A DNA stretch of 64,000 bases, from NCBI RefSeq assembly GCF_030686865.1, contig NZ_JAQYUS010000004.1, forward strand, positions 186,001 through 250,000. The letters run 5' to 3'. Each line of letters starts with the position of its first letter. Position 1 is the stretch's first letter. Both the position numbers and the translations under genes were made by a program. Shown in pieces: positions 56,523 through 64,000 of the stretch. The stretch comes from Kaistella sp. SH40-3. GTDB lineage: Bacteria; Bacteroidota; Bacteroidia; Flavobacteriales; Weeksellaceae. The notes beneath the pieces are model-generated. The model searched no databases. It was not told the DNA's origin and worked only from the letters and a program-made list of their open reading frames with translations.

Positions 56523-57029
56523 ATGAAAAAATTAGTTCTTTTATTTTCCATAGCGCTTTCAACCCTCGCTTTCTCTCAAGAATCGACCGCAAAGAAAGCC
56601 GGCCCACCTGAAGGAAACGCAACAGTTGGAGAAGTTTATGGAGCAGGAGTTTCTGCAAAAGCAGAGAAGTCTGCAATGACAACGAAGAAATTAGATGCTA
56701 AATTAAAGAAGTCTACTAAACTGGAAAATGTTGCTGTTAAAGGTAAAGTTGTTAAAGTTTGTGATAAAAAAGGATGCTGGTTAACGGTAGAAACCGATAA
56801 CAACGAGAAATTTTTCGTGAAAATGAAAGATTACGCTTTTTTCGTGCCGATGGCTTTAGAAGGTAAAACGGTCGTTCTGGAAGGAAATGTAGAAACGAAA
56901 GTTACTTCAGTAGATGAACAAAAACACTATGCAGAAGATGCTAAAAAGCCCCAAGCAGAAATTGACGCAATCACTACTCCACAAGAAGAAATCAGATTTA
57001 TGGCGAGCGGAATTAAAGTCGTAAACTAA
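56523..57029 (+). CDS. DUF4920 domain secreted protein
   Basis: A 168-residue exported protein with signal peptide ending AFSQ. The domain (about 50-150) has the paired cysteines of VCDKKGCWLTVE and the conserved KDYAFFVPMALEGKTVVLEG. OB-fold-like beta strands are likely; the two cysteines suggest a metal site or disulfide. Function unknown. It ends at a shared bidirectional terminator. Confidence 0.8.
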   Translation: MKKLVLLFSIALSTLAFSQESTAKKAGPPEGNATVGEVYGAGVSAKAEKSAMTTKKLDAKLKKSTKLENVAVKGKVVKVCDKKGCWLTVETDNNEKFFVKMKDYAFFVPMALEGKTVVLEGNVETKVTSVDEQKHYAEDAKKPQAEIDAITTPQEEIRFMASGIKVVN

Positions 57030-57050
57030 ATTTAATTTGAATATCAAAAC

Positions 57051-57078
57051 AAAAGCGAAGTCCAGAGACTTCGCTTTT
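57051..57078. terminator. Bidirectional terminator
   Basis: Perfect 12-bp stem AAAAGCGAAGTC/GACTTCGCTTTT with a 4-base loop, between the DUF4920 gene and the convergent M14 gene. Confidence 0.9.
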
Positions 57079-57081
57079 TTA

Positions 57082-58188
57082 TTATTCTATAATGAAGTCA
57101 ACCTCTTCATCTAATTTTGGAAATTTTCTTTTGGAAACAAATGTTTTTCCAGTACAGTCAATTTCTTTCCAACCTTTCTTCCTACCGATATCACCTACTT
57201 CTACAATGATTGGTGTAAAGATAATTTCATCAGCACCAGGTTTTATTTCTTCTTTGTACTGGACCGCGATGTCTAATATACATTCATAATCGGTATTCAA
57301 TCTTACGTTTCTGTAAATAAGATCGAAATGGGATTCCTTATTTTCTGGAATTTCACGATAAAATCCCCACCCATCAGTGGAGCCATTGAGTTCAGCAATT
57401 GCCAATAAACCTTCATACAATGCAAAGGTGTAATATTTTCTCGTTCCGGCTCTTTTATAATCTTTCAAGAAATGACCGCCTTCATATAAGATGGTAGGAA
57501 TTCCCATTTTGGTAAAGTTATCTCCTGTAGAACTAGGGTAAAACTCATCTGAATATCTAGCGATTTGCTCAGGTATTTCCTTATTTAATTTTTGATAAAT
57601 TTTAAAAATTACAGCCATCGCCTTTTTCCTCGTTTCAGTAATGGTTCTTTCGAAATCCTCGCTCGGTGCCAGAAAAGATAAAGTCGCAGGATGAAGATCA
57701 TTAGTGCTGAAAATAGTTCTTTGTTCGTGAAGGTTTAGTGCATAATCGTAATTCCCATTTTGAGCCAAAGTTTTCAAAATGGGGAATTCTTTACTCGATT
57801 GTTTCAAAAAGTCTCTATTAAGATCAATATCGAGGTGGTTTCTTCTGGTCCATTTTTCCGATCCGTCTGGATTCAGCATAAAAATAAAATCCAATGTAAT
57901 TTTTGAAAATAACTGCTCTTTCAATTCTGGTTGATGTTTAAAGATTTCTAATAAATCGAGCATTGCATGCGTAGAATTCGATTCATTGCCATGCATTTGC
58001 GACCATGCTAGAATTTTAATATCACCCGAACCTACTCTCATTTTATAAATAGGCTTGCCTGAATATGATGAACCAATCTCCTCAATAATATCGCTGTAAT
58101 TCGTCTGTAGGAAAAAAAATAATTTTTCTGGGGAAATATACCGGTTTGGGAAATCAGGGTTTTGTCGGTAGTTTAAACTTGATGGCAT
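57082..58188 (-). CDS. M14 family zinc carboxypeptidase
   Basis: A 368-residue metallocarboxypeptidase. The zinc ligands fit HGNESNSTHAM (HxxE), with NPDGSEKWTRRNHLDIDLNRD and the histidine in LNLHEQRTIFS, and ILYEGGHFLKDY supplies the catalytic glutamate region. There is no obvious signal peptide, so it may act in the cytosol or be exported otherwise. A -7 box (TAAATTTG, 58209-58216 on the minus strand) lies 20 bases before the ATG. Confidence 0.85.
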   Translation of the reverse strand: MPSSLNYRQNPDFPNRYISPEKLFFFLQTNYSDIIEEIGSSYSGKPIYKMRVGSGDIKILAWSQMHGNESNSTHAMLDLLEIFKHQPELKEQLFSKITLDFIFMLNPDGSEKWTRRNHLDIDLNRDFLKQSSKEFPILKTLAQNGNYDYALNLHEQRTIFSTNDLHPATLSFLAPSEDFERTITETRKKAMAVIFKIYQKLNKEIPEQIARYSDEFYPSSTGDNFTKMGIPTILYEGGHFLKDYKRAGTRKYYTFALYEGLLAIAELNGSTDGWGFYREIPENKESHFDLIYRNVRLNTDYECILDIAVQYKEEIKPGADEIIFTPIIVEVGDIGRKKGWKEIDCTGKTFVSKRKFPKLDEEVDFIIE

Positions 58189-58474
58189 TCTTTAAATTTT
58201 ACAATTTCCAAATTTAGATTTTTCTTTTCTAAAAAAGAAATTTACTTTTGTGAATTAATTAAACATTGAAAAATGTCAGAATGTCTGTTGGTAAAATTGT
58301 GGATTACATTATTTTTAATCGATATTAATAATTTACTTAAAATCAATATTTTATTAGATTCACCTAAATCAAAAATTAAAGTTTACTTGAAGTGTAAAAC
58401 AGTGTTGAAAACTCTGTTTGAGAGTAATAAACATAAACACATAATTGGTTTTTAACGCTTTGTATTTTATTTTA

Positions 58475-58488
58475 TTTACAAATGTAAA
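58475..58488. promoter_or_regulatory. Operator-like palindrome TTTAC-N4-GTAAA before terC
   Basis: TTTACAAATGTAAA, with 5-bp perfect arms. The same pattern occurs three times before the XRE regulator gene downstream of terC. Confidence 0.55.
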
Positions 58489-58512
58489 CTAGACGAAATT
58501 CTTTAATTTGAT

Positions 58513-58520
58513 TATATTTG
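58513..58520 (+). promoter_or_regulatory. -7 promoter element of terC
   Basis: TATATTTG, 14 bases before the ATG at 58535. A TTG at 58508 is not a likely start because it would overlap this box. Confidence 0.5.
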
Positions 58521-58534
58521 TGGTTTATATTTTT

Positions 58535-59626
58535 ATGACAAACGAGAGTATTTTTTTATTAGGTTTCATCGCATTTATTCTTCTTATCCTTGCACTGGAT
58601 TTAGGACTATTACATAAGAAATCCGACACAGTTTCTATGAAACAAGCTGGATTGATGAGTTTTTTCGTAGTGGCGCTATCCATGTGTTTTTATTTTGTTT
58701 TAACAAACTACGGTCACCTACTCCATGGCATCGATAGTATTGAAAAATTACAACAGATCATTTCTAAGCATCATCACCCTGTTAAAATAATACCTGGTGA
58801 TTTAGTAAGTAGCATTTATTTATACAACCAAAATTTAGGACTCGAATATCTGACAGGTTACGTAGTAGAATATGCGCTTTCAATAGATAATATCTTCGTA
58901 ATCGTTTTGGTATTTACAGCGTTCGGGGTTGCGCCCCGAAACTATCACCGTGTCCTTTTCTGGGGAATCCTGGGTGCGATTGTGATGCGGTTCATGTTTA
59001 TATTCATAGGTGCAGCACTTATTCAGAAGTTCGAATGGATTATGTACGTTTTCGGTGCTTTCCTAGTATTTACTGGTATAAAAATGTTCTTTGATAAAGA
59101 CCATGATGAAAAGATCGATACACAGAAGCATCCAATTGTGAAGTTTGCGAACAAGCATTTTAAAGTTCATAATCACTTTGTGGGCAATAAATTCTTTGTA
59201 ACCATTAACGGAGTTAAAAAATTAACCCCTTTATTTTTAGTTCTTGTCATCATTGAATTCACGGATTTAATATTTGCTGTTGACAGTATTCCTGCAATAT
59301 TTTCAATAACTAAAGATCCTTACATCGTCTTCTTTTCAAATATATTTGCCATCATCGGATTGCGTTCTATGTTCTTTCTGCTGGCTGGAATTATCGATAA
59401 ATTCAGATTCTTAAAAGTAGGTTTAGCACTCTTATTGACCTTTATCGGTTTGAAGATGCTGTTCCATGAATTTCTTGATCAAATAGGTTTTTCAACGACA
59501 GATTCTTTATTCATTATCGTCGGAATATTAGGTGGAAGCATCTTCCTTTCTCTGGTTTTGCCTGAACACAAAAAGGATAGAAAACTTAAATACAATCCTA
59601 AAAATGATGATCATTATCGTAAATAA
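58535..59626 (+). CDS. TerC family integral membrane protein
   Basis: From the ATG at 58535 it has 363 residues and eight to nine transmembrane helices. The acidic helix residues of TerC are present: EYALSIDNIFVIVLVF and VIIEFTDLIFAVDSIPAIF, proposed to bind metal ions. TerC/Alx proteins take part in tellurite resistance and manganese or calcium efflux linked to membrane protein metalation. An operator-like site upstream is shared with the adjacent regulator gene. Confidence 0.9.
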   Translation: MTNESIFLLGFIAFILLILALDLGLLHKKSDTVSMKQAGLMSFFVVALSMCFYFVLTNYGHLLHGIDSIEKLQQIISKHHHPVKIIPGDLVSSIYLYNQNLGLEYLTGYVVEYALSIDNIFVIVLVFTAFGVAPRNYHRVLFWGILGAIVMRFMFIFIGAALIQKFEWIMYVFGAFLVFTGIKMFFDKDHDEKIDTQKHPIVKFANKHFKVHNHFVGNKFFVTINGVKKLTPLFLVLVIIEFTDLIFAVDSIPAIFSITKDPYIVFFSNIFAIIGLRSMFFLLAGIIDKFRFLKVGLALLLTFIGLKMLFHEFLDQIGFSTTDSLFIIVGILGGSIFLSLVLPEHKKDRKLKYNPKNDDHYRK

Positions 59627-59679
59627 TTTAATATTGTAAATAGGTAATGGTATTTAAAATCAATTGGTTACATTGCTTA

Positions 59680-59758
59680 TTTACATTTGTAATCTCATTA
59701 ATTTTAAGATAGTTTACTTTTGTAATTTATAATTGTAAAATTATATTTACATTTGTAA
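59680..59758. promoter_or_regulatory. Three operator-like sites at 33-bp spacing before the XRE gene
   Basis: TTTACATTTGTAA (59680-59692), TTTACTTTTGTAA (59713-59725) and TTTACATTTGTAA (59746-59758) start exactly 33 bases apart, about three helix turns. Each also contains a TAnnTTTG -7 box. They probably bind the adjacent regulator. Confidence 0.6.
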
Positions 59759-59759
59759 T

Positions 59760-60284
59760 ATGGATTTAAAGGAAAGAATTTCAAAAATTATCGCTTATTC
59801 TGAATTATCACTTTCAGAATTTGCAGATGAAATCGAAGTGCAGCGTTCGAGTATTTCGCATATCACTTCTGGCCGAAATAAACCATCTTTGGATTTTCTG
59901 ATGAAGATAAAAAATCGCTTTCCCGAATTAGAATGGGAATGGCTGATTGAAGGTAAAGGTGAAATGCTTATAAAAATTGAAACTCCTGAAGAAATTAAGA
60001 TAATCCCTGAAAAACCAAAAACAACTTCCCTGCCCGATTTATTCTCATTAATTAATGATGAATCATTTGGCGTAACAGAATCTGAAGATAAAATCAAAAT
60101 TGGTATTCCGCGAGAATCAAATATTCCTGAACACATAGTTGAAACGGATAAAATATCCGATTCTCAGCGATTAGAGATTCCAGAATCAAAATCTATTTTA
60201 GAATCAGTTGATAAACAAGAAGTTAAGGTTAAAAGAATCGTTCTATTTTATGAAAATGGTAAATTTGAAACCTTCGAACCTTAA
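59760..60284 (+). CDS. XRE-family transcriptional regulator
   Basis: A 174-residue protein with an N-terminal helix-turn-helix (about 5-60: LSLSEFADEIEVQRSSISHI then SGRNKPSLDFLMKI). A variable Glu/Ile/Pro-rich middle follows, and a short C-terminal strand IVLFYENGKFETFEP that may be a dimerisation or interaction tail. Three evenly spaced operator-like sites lie directly upstream, suggesting autoregulation. A likely partner gene is terC. The small size and lack of a ligand domain make the inducer unknown. Confidence 0.8.
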   Translation: MDLKERISKIIAYSELSLSEFADEIEVQRSSISHITSGRNKPSLDFLMKIKNRFPELEWEWLIEGKGEMLIKIETPEEIKIIPEKPKTTSLPDLFSLINDESFGVTESEDKIKIGIPRESNIPEHIVETDKISDSQRLEIPESKSILESVDKQEVKVKRIVLFYENGKFETFEP

Positions 60285-60365
60285 ATTCTATTTTTCATTC
60301 GAATTTCTGAATAATCTTGAGTAATTTAATTTGTACATTTACTTCTACTCTAAAAACAGATCGAC

Positions 60366-61712
60366 ATGAAATTGGCTGACCTTGCAAAAGAACTTAAAAT
60401 CCCCACTGAAAGTTTTATAAAATTTATTCAGGATTTTGATTTAGAACTTTCAGAATGTATTACGACCAACTTCGATGTTAAAGATGACTTTGCAAAATTT
60501 GCCAAAGAAAATATCGTCTTTTTAAAAAAATATTCAGAGGATCTAAACAAAACTAAATCGATTCAAGATATTGCAGAAAATATCGATCAGCCAACTGATA
60601 AAGTTGCAGCAATCATTAAAAAAGAAAAACCTAAACTATTTGATAACGGAAAATACAAATCATCAGTTTCCAGTTTTGGAATCGATAATCAGTTGGGCGG
60701 AAATTACAAATTTGTCTACAATTATTTCGGTAAAAGTACGAGGCTAGATGAACGTGATTTTATCGGATATCGTGATTTGTTTTTCTTTATATCCCAAGCA
60801 TTAGAACCCTATTTAAGTGATTTATCTGTGCAGGATTGGGGCATCCATAAACCAGCAGGAATCGTTCTTTATGGACCGCCCGGATGTGGCAAAATCTTTT
60901 GGGCCAATAAAATTGCAGAAATTATTTCGTACGAATTTAAGGAGATTAAAAAACATTTCTTGGGAACCTCTTTTGTCAATAACGAGAAAAAAACTTTTAA
61001 TGATTTTCTCATTCAAATGATGAAATCAGAAAAAGTACTTCTTTTTCTTGAAGACTTTGATCAACTCATGAGCGTACCTACCGAAGATCAATCCATAAAT
61101 AGTTGCGATGACGAGACGAAAGAAATTATTTTACATTATATAGGTCATTTCGAAAAAGAAAAAATTCTGATGGTTGGTGCAGCAAATTCGTTAGTGAACA
61201 TTGATAAAGAAATTCTTGCACCTGGTCGCTTCGATGTTTTTATCCCAATATTCCCACCTAGTTTAAAAGAACGATCCGAAATGCTCTTTTTCCATATGTC
61301 AGAAAATCTTTCAGATGATGCATTATTAATGAAAATATTGGAACATAATAAAGCACACCGACTTCCATTTTGGGTGGAGATTTCTAAAGAAATGCAGGCA
61401 TTTTCAAACACCATGTTGATTGATTTTACGCAAAGTCTTAAAAAAAGAATTAGAAATCTATATTTGAAAGATCATTCTACAACAATAAACATCTCCAAAA
61501 AAATGATTGATGCTTCTTTAAGAGATGTTTCTTCTAAATTAACTGCGACGTATTTAGATCAAATTCAACAATTCCTTTTTGATGTTTCTTTAAATAATTA
61601 TGAAGAATTTACACAAAGAATTGAAACCTTAAAAAGTGAATTAAGACATTATCAAATCATTGATGAACCTAAAAAACCAATCGGTTTTAGCCATAATGAT
61701 GAAGAAAAATAA
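60366..61712 (+). CDS. AAA-family ATPase with IF2-N-like N-terminus
   Basis: A 448-residue protein. Residues 1-50 (MKLADLAKELKIPTESFIKF) resemble the translation factor IF2 N-terminal helical domain. The AAA core has Walker A GPPGCGKI (167-177 region, K176), Walker B LLFLEDFDQL, sensor region MVGAANS and the arginine-finger-type APGRFDVF. Walker A normally ends in Thr or Ser; isoleucine at 177 would remove a magnesium contact, so ATP hydrolysis may be impaired. It is 81 bases after the XRE gene and may be co-transcribed. Function unknown; adaptor or remodelling roles are possible. Confidence 0.8.
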   Translation: MKLADLAKELKIPTESFIKFIQDFDLELSECITTNFDVKDDFAKFAKENIVFLKKYSEDLNKTKSIQDIAENIDQPTDKVAAIIKKEKPKLFDNGKYKSSVSSFGIDNQLGGNYKFVYNYFGKSTRLDERDFIGYRDLFFFISQALEPYLSDLSVQDWGIHKPAGIVLYGPPGCGKIFWANKIAEIISYEFKEIKKHFLGTSFVNNEKKTFNDFLIQMMKSEKVLLFLEDFDQLMSVPTEDQSINSCDDETKEIILHYIGHFEKEKILMVGAANSLVNIDKEILAPGRFDVFIPIFPPSLKERSEMLFFHMSENLSDDALLMKILEHNKAHRLPFWVEISKEMQAFSNTMLIDFTQSLKKRIRNLYLKDHSTTINISKKMIDASLRDVSSKLTATYLDQIQQFLFDVSLNNYEEFTQRIETLKSELRHYQIIDEPKKPIGFSHNDEEK

Positions 61713-61719
61713 AAAAATA

Positions 61720-61745
61720 AACCATTGATTTTCAATGGTTATTTT
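61720..61745. terminator. Bidirectional terminator
   Basis: Perfect 9-bp stem AACCATTGA/TCAATGGTT with a 3-base loop and A/T-rich flanks on both sides, between the AAA gene and the convergent hypothetical gene. Confidence 0.8.
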
Positions 61746-61765
61746 ATATATTTCTAATTAAAAGA

Positions 61766-62239
61766 TTAAGATTCAATCATTTTAGAAACTCCAATTTCGT
61801 AAACTTTTGCATGTTTCAAATATTTAGAACGTTCACGAGAAGTTATCGATTCAAACTCATTATTCTTTAAAACAATAATCGGATCTTCGGCAATTTGTGG
61901 TTCCGCATTTGAGATGTATTTTTCTTCTGGACTTTCATCATCTAATTCTGATTTTCTTTTCTGAAGATGGTCTGCAAAATCTTTGAATTCAGGATCTGCG
62001 GAATGAAGAAAACGATATTCTGAACCTGCTTCTACAAAAAAATGAAGTTTTTTCGCAACTAATCCTACGTCTTGAGTTAATTCTGGATTATCATTTCCGT
62101 CTCTAAAACCAACTTCTACCAAATTTCCGTTGTTTTGGGAAGCATAATTTTCTGCATCTTCAAATGTTCCAAATCCTACAATTACTTCCTGATCACTCAT
62201 TTGATATTTTACTAATTTTTCTGAATTATATGTTTCCAT
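61766..62239 (-). CDS. Conserved-looking hypothetical protein
   Basis: A 157-residue soluble protein, acidic, no signal peptide. The N-terminal half has alternating strands and helices (VIVGFGTFEDAENYASQN then LVEVGFRDGNDNPEL). The C-terminal half is charged and probably helical, with LQKRKSELDDESPEEKY. I recognise no family. It converges on the AAA ATPase gene with a shared terminator. Confidence 0.6.
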   Translation of the reverse strand: METYNSEKLVKYQMSDQEVIVGFGTFEDAENYASQNNGNLVEVGFRDGNDNPELTQDVGLVAKKLHFFVEAGSEYRFLHSADPEFKDFADHLQKRKSELDDESPEEKYISNAEPQIAEDPIIVLKNNEFESITSRERSKYLKHAKVYEIGVSKMIES

Positions 62240-62332
62240 AGTTAATTTTATTTAATTATTTGTTAAATAATATCAATTTTTTAGCCATTAAATACAATAA
62301 TATAAAGTTTAACGAAATTTTAAGAATTTTCC

Positions 62333-62340
62333 TATCTTTG
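62333..62340 (+). promoter_or_regulatory. -7 promoter element of the dipeptidyl peptidase gene
   Basis: TATCTTTG, 19 bases before the ATG at 62360. Confidence 0.55.
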
Positions 62341-62359
62341 AGATCTTATCAAATTTAAT

Positions 62360-64000
62360 ATGAAAAAACTCCTATTCTCAATTTCAATTTTGACTTCGGT
62401 CGCTTTTTTCTCCCAAGAGATCACTTTAGATAAAATCTATTCTGGATATTATCGCGGCAAAGGGATTTCTGGAATTTCATCTCTAAAAAATGGTGAAAAT
62501 TATGTGATCATTGAACAAGATGGAATTGCAAAATACTCTTATAAAACCACAAAAAAAGAAGGAAATATCGTCGACGGAAGATTTGAGTCTTATACTTTTA
62601 ATGATGATGAATCTAAAATACTTTTGTTAAAACAAAGTGAACCCATTTATAGACATTCATTTTTAGGAAAATTCGATGTTAAAGATTTAAAATCAGGAAA
62701 AGTATTAAACATTAATAATGGTAATTTCCTGCAAGAACCTACTTTTTCACCTGATGGGAACAAGGTTGCATTTATTGCAGATAATAACCTCTTTTATCAG
62801 GATCTAAATTCTGGAAAAATAACTCAAATTACAACTGACGGAAAGAAAAATTCAATTCTGAACGGACTTGGAGATTGGGTGTATGAAGAAGAATTTGGCC
62901 ATGCAAAGTTGTACGAATGGACCAAAAATTCTGATGCAATTGTTTTTGTAAAATCCAATGAATCAGCAGTTCCAGAAATGTCGATTCCTATTTATGGAAA
63001 ACAACTCTACCCTTCCGAAATGCGTTTTAAATATCCAAAAGCAGGCGAAAATAATTCGGTAGTTTCGGCTCAGTTATATCGTTTGGATTCTGCAAAGACA
63101 ATGGCTTTAGATTTAAGCAATTTCAAGAATTATTATATTCCTGATGTTTATAAAACTGCAAAAGCAGACGAAATAATTTTGATTACTTCTGAACGATTAC
63201 AGAATGCATCAGACGTTTTAAAAGTGAATACCAAAACAGGAGCGGTTACCAAATTATTTACCGAATCTGACAAAAGATGGATTGACACCGACAATGTAAC
63301 CCTGGAGTTTCTGGCAGATAATTCTTTTATTTGGGGAGCCGAAAGAGACGGGAACAGACATCTGTATTGGTACGATCAAAACGGAAAATTGAAAAAACAA
63401 ATTACGAAAGGAGATTGGGAAGTAACCAATTACTACGGATTTAATCCAAAATCGAAAGAAGTTTTTATTCAAACAACTGAGAAAGGAAGCATTAACAAAG
63501 TAGTTTCTAAAGTGAATATTGAAACTGGGAAACACACGTTAATTTCAAATCCTTCTGGAACGAACAGTGCAAACTTCAGCCAAAACTTTAATTATTTTAT
63601 TGAAACATCTTCCTCAGCAACAAATCCTTACACTTATGTTTTGAAAAATGGAGATGGAAAAACATTAAAAGAACTTGAAAATAATAACGAACAACTAAAA
63701 AAATTACAGGCAGATAATTGGGTGGCTAAGGAGTATTTTACGATTCCAAACGAAGTTGGAGATCAAATGAATGCTTGGGTAATGAAGCCAAAAGACTTTG
63801 ATCCTAATAAAAAATATCCGCTTTTCATGTTCCAATATTCCGGTCCAGGTTCACAACAGGTTACCAATGCTTGGGATATGGGTAACGGTCTATGGTTCAA
63901 CCACTTGGTTCAAAAAGGATATATTGTTGCTTGTGTTGATGGTCGGGGAACAGGTTATAAAGGAACAGAATACAAAAAGACTACTTATTTAAATTTAGGG
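62360..64000 (+). CDS. Dipeptidyl peptidase IV (S9B), 3'-truncated by the window edge
   Basis: The frame from ATG 62360 stays open for 547 codons to the last base. The signal peptide (MKKLLFSISILTSVAFFSQE) precedes a beta-propeller domain with WVYEEEFGHAKLYEWTKNSD, holding the EE motif that binds the peptide N-terminus in DPP IV. The start of the alpha/beta hydrolase domain follows (YPLFMFQYSGPGSQQV, VACVDGRGTGYKG). The catalytic serine, expected in GWSYGG, lies beyond the window. It is an exported protease that removes X-Pro dipeptides. Confidence 0.9.
   Translation, partial: MKKLLFSISILTSVAFFSQEITLDKIYSGYYRGKGISGISSLKNGENYVIIEQDGIAKYSYKTTKKEGNIVDGRFESYTFNDDESKILLLKQSEPIYRHSFLGKFDVKDLKSGKVLNINNGNFLQEPTFSPDGNKVAFIADNNLFYQDLNSGKITQITTDGKKNSILNGLGDWVYEEEFGHAKLYEWTKNSDAIVFVKSNESAVPEMSIPIYGKQLYPSEMRFKYPKAGENNSVVSAQLYRLDSAKTMALDLSNFKNYYIPDVYKTAKADEIILITSERLQNASDVLKVNTKTGAVTKLFTESDKRWIDTDNVTLEFLADNSFIWGAERDGNRHLYWYDQNGKLKKQITKGDWEVTNYYGFNPKSKEVFIQTTEKGSINKVVSKVNIETGKHTLISNPSGTNSANFSQNFNYFIETSSSATNPYTYVLKNGDGKTLKELENNNEQLKKLQADNWVAKEYFTIPNEVGDQMNAWVMKPKDFDPNKKYPLFMFQYSGPGSQQVTNAWDMGNGLWFNHLVQKGYIVACVDGRGTGYKGTEYKKTTYLNLG

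Larger units (their letters stand above)
58189..58534. other. Divergent promoter region before terC
   Basis: Contains the minus-strand promoter of the M14 gene (58209-58216), a plus-strand -7 box TACTTTTG (58243-58250), a doubtful 60-codon frame (58273-58455), an operator-like site (58475-58488) and the terC -7 box. Confidence 0.5.

Noticed and set aside
58508-58534. TTG start of terC
   Set aside because: It contains the -7 box TATATTTG; the ATG at 58535 gives the expected TerC N-terminus.
63254-63535. Minus-strand open frame inside the dipeptidyl peptidase gene
   Set aside because: It is antisense to a long frame with clear S9B motifs.

Overview
The window is low-GC chromosomal DNA of a Bacteroidota bacterium, most likely a Flavobacteriia member of the Chryseobacterium/Kaistella group (Weeksellaceae). 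Signs of this are a protease with a C-terminal T9SS sorting domain, a TonB receptor with an N-terminal carboxypeptidase-regulatory-like domain, menaquinone genes, a fused alpha/beta 2-oxoacid dehydrogenase E1, start codons without Shine-Dalgarno sequences, and many Bacteroidota-type -7 boxes (TAnnTTTG). There are no phage, insertion sequence, CRISPR, tRNA or rRNA genes that I can see; most of the DNA is housekeeping.

Layout. 1-9.2 kb: end of an S41 peptidase, an SRPBCC protein, a GreA/B-like factor, thiol peroxidase, a TonB-dependent receptor downstream of a fasciclin lipoprotein, urocanate hydratase and a small acidic protein. 9.2-16.4 kb: a cobalamin riboswitch in front of an acyl-CoA thioesterase, then ftsK, a LolA-like gene, an LptF/G permease and a DNA polymerase III delta-prime-like gene. 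16.6-25.8 kb: an outer membrane protein with LptC, AnmK, a GNAT-nitrilase fusion, the fused E1 enzyme and DNA ligase. 26-30.3 kb: a secreted M4 metalloprotease and an M17 aminopeptidase.

30.5-36.9 kb is the most interesting block: two ATP-grasp ligases, an esterase, a GCS2-type carboxylate-amine ligase, a class I glutamine amidotransferase and a protein resembling circularly permuted ATP-grasp enzymes, all on one strand. Together they look like a pathway for an uncharacterised peptide-like or amidated small molecule. No carrier protein or precursor peptide is visible, and the product is unknown.

36.9-41.7 kb is a tripartite drug-efflux operon (TetR, TolC, HlyD, MFS) with a palindrome over the -33 box of its promoter. 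42-52.4 kb, all minus strand except the SRP RNA, holds glutathione peroxidase with a LolA-like gene, kdsB with an aminotransferase, a phosphohexomutase, a GIN protein/glycosyltransferase/DUF4199 group, and menB-menA with a metallo-beta-lactamase-fold hydrolase. 52.4-54.9 kb is rich in degenerate dispersed repeats around a CDF metal exporter. 54.9-64 kb holds an APC permease, a DUF4920 protein, an M14 carboxypeptidase, TerC, an XRE-type regulator preceded by three evenly spaced operator-like sites, an AAA ATPase with an altered Walker A motif, and the start of a dipeptidyl peptidase IV that runs off the right edge.
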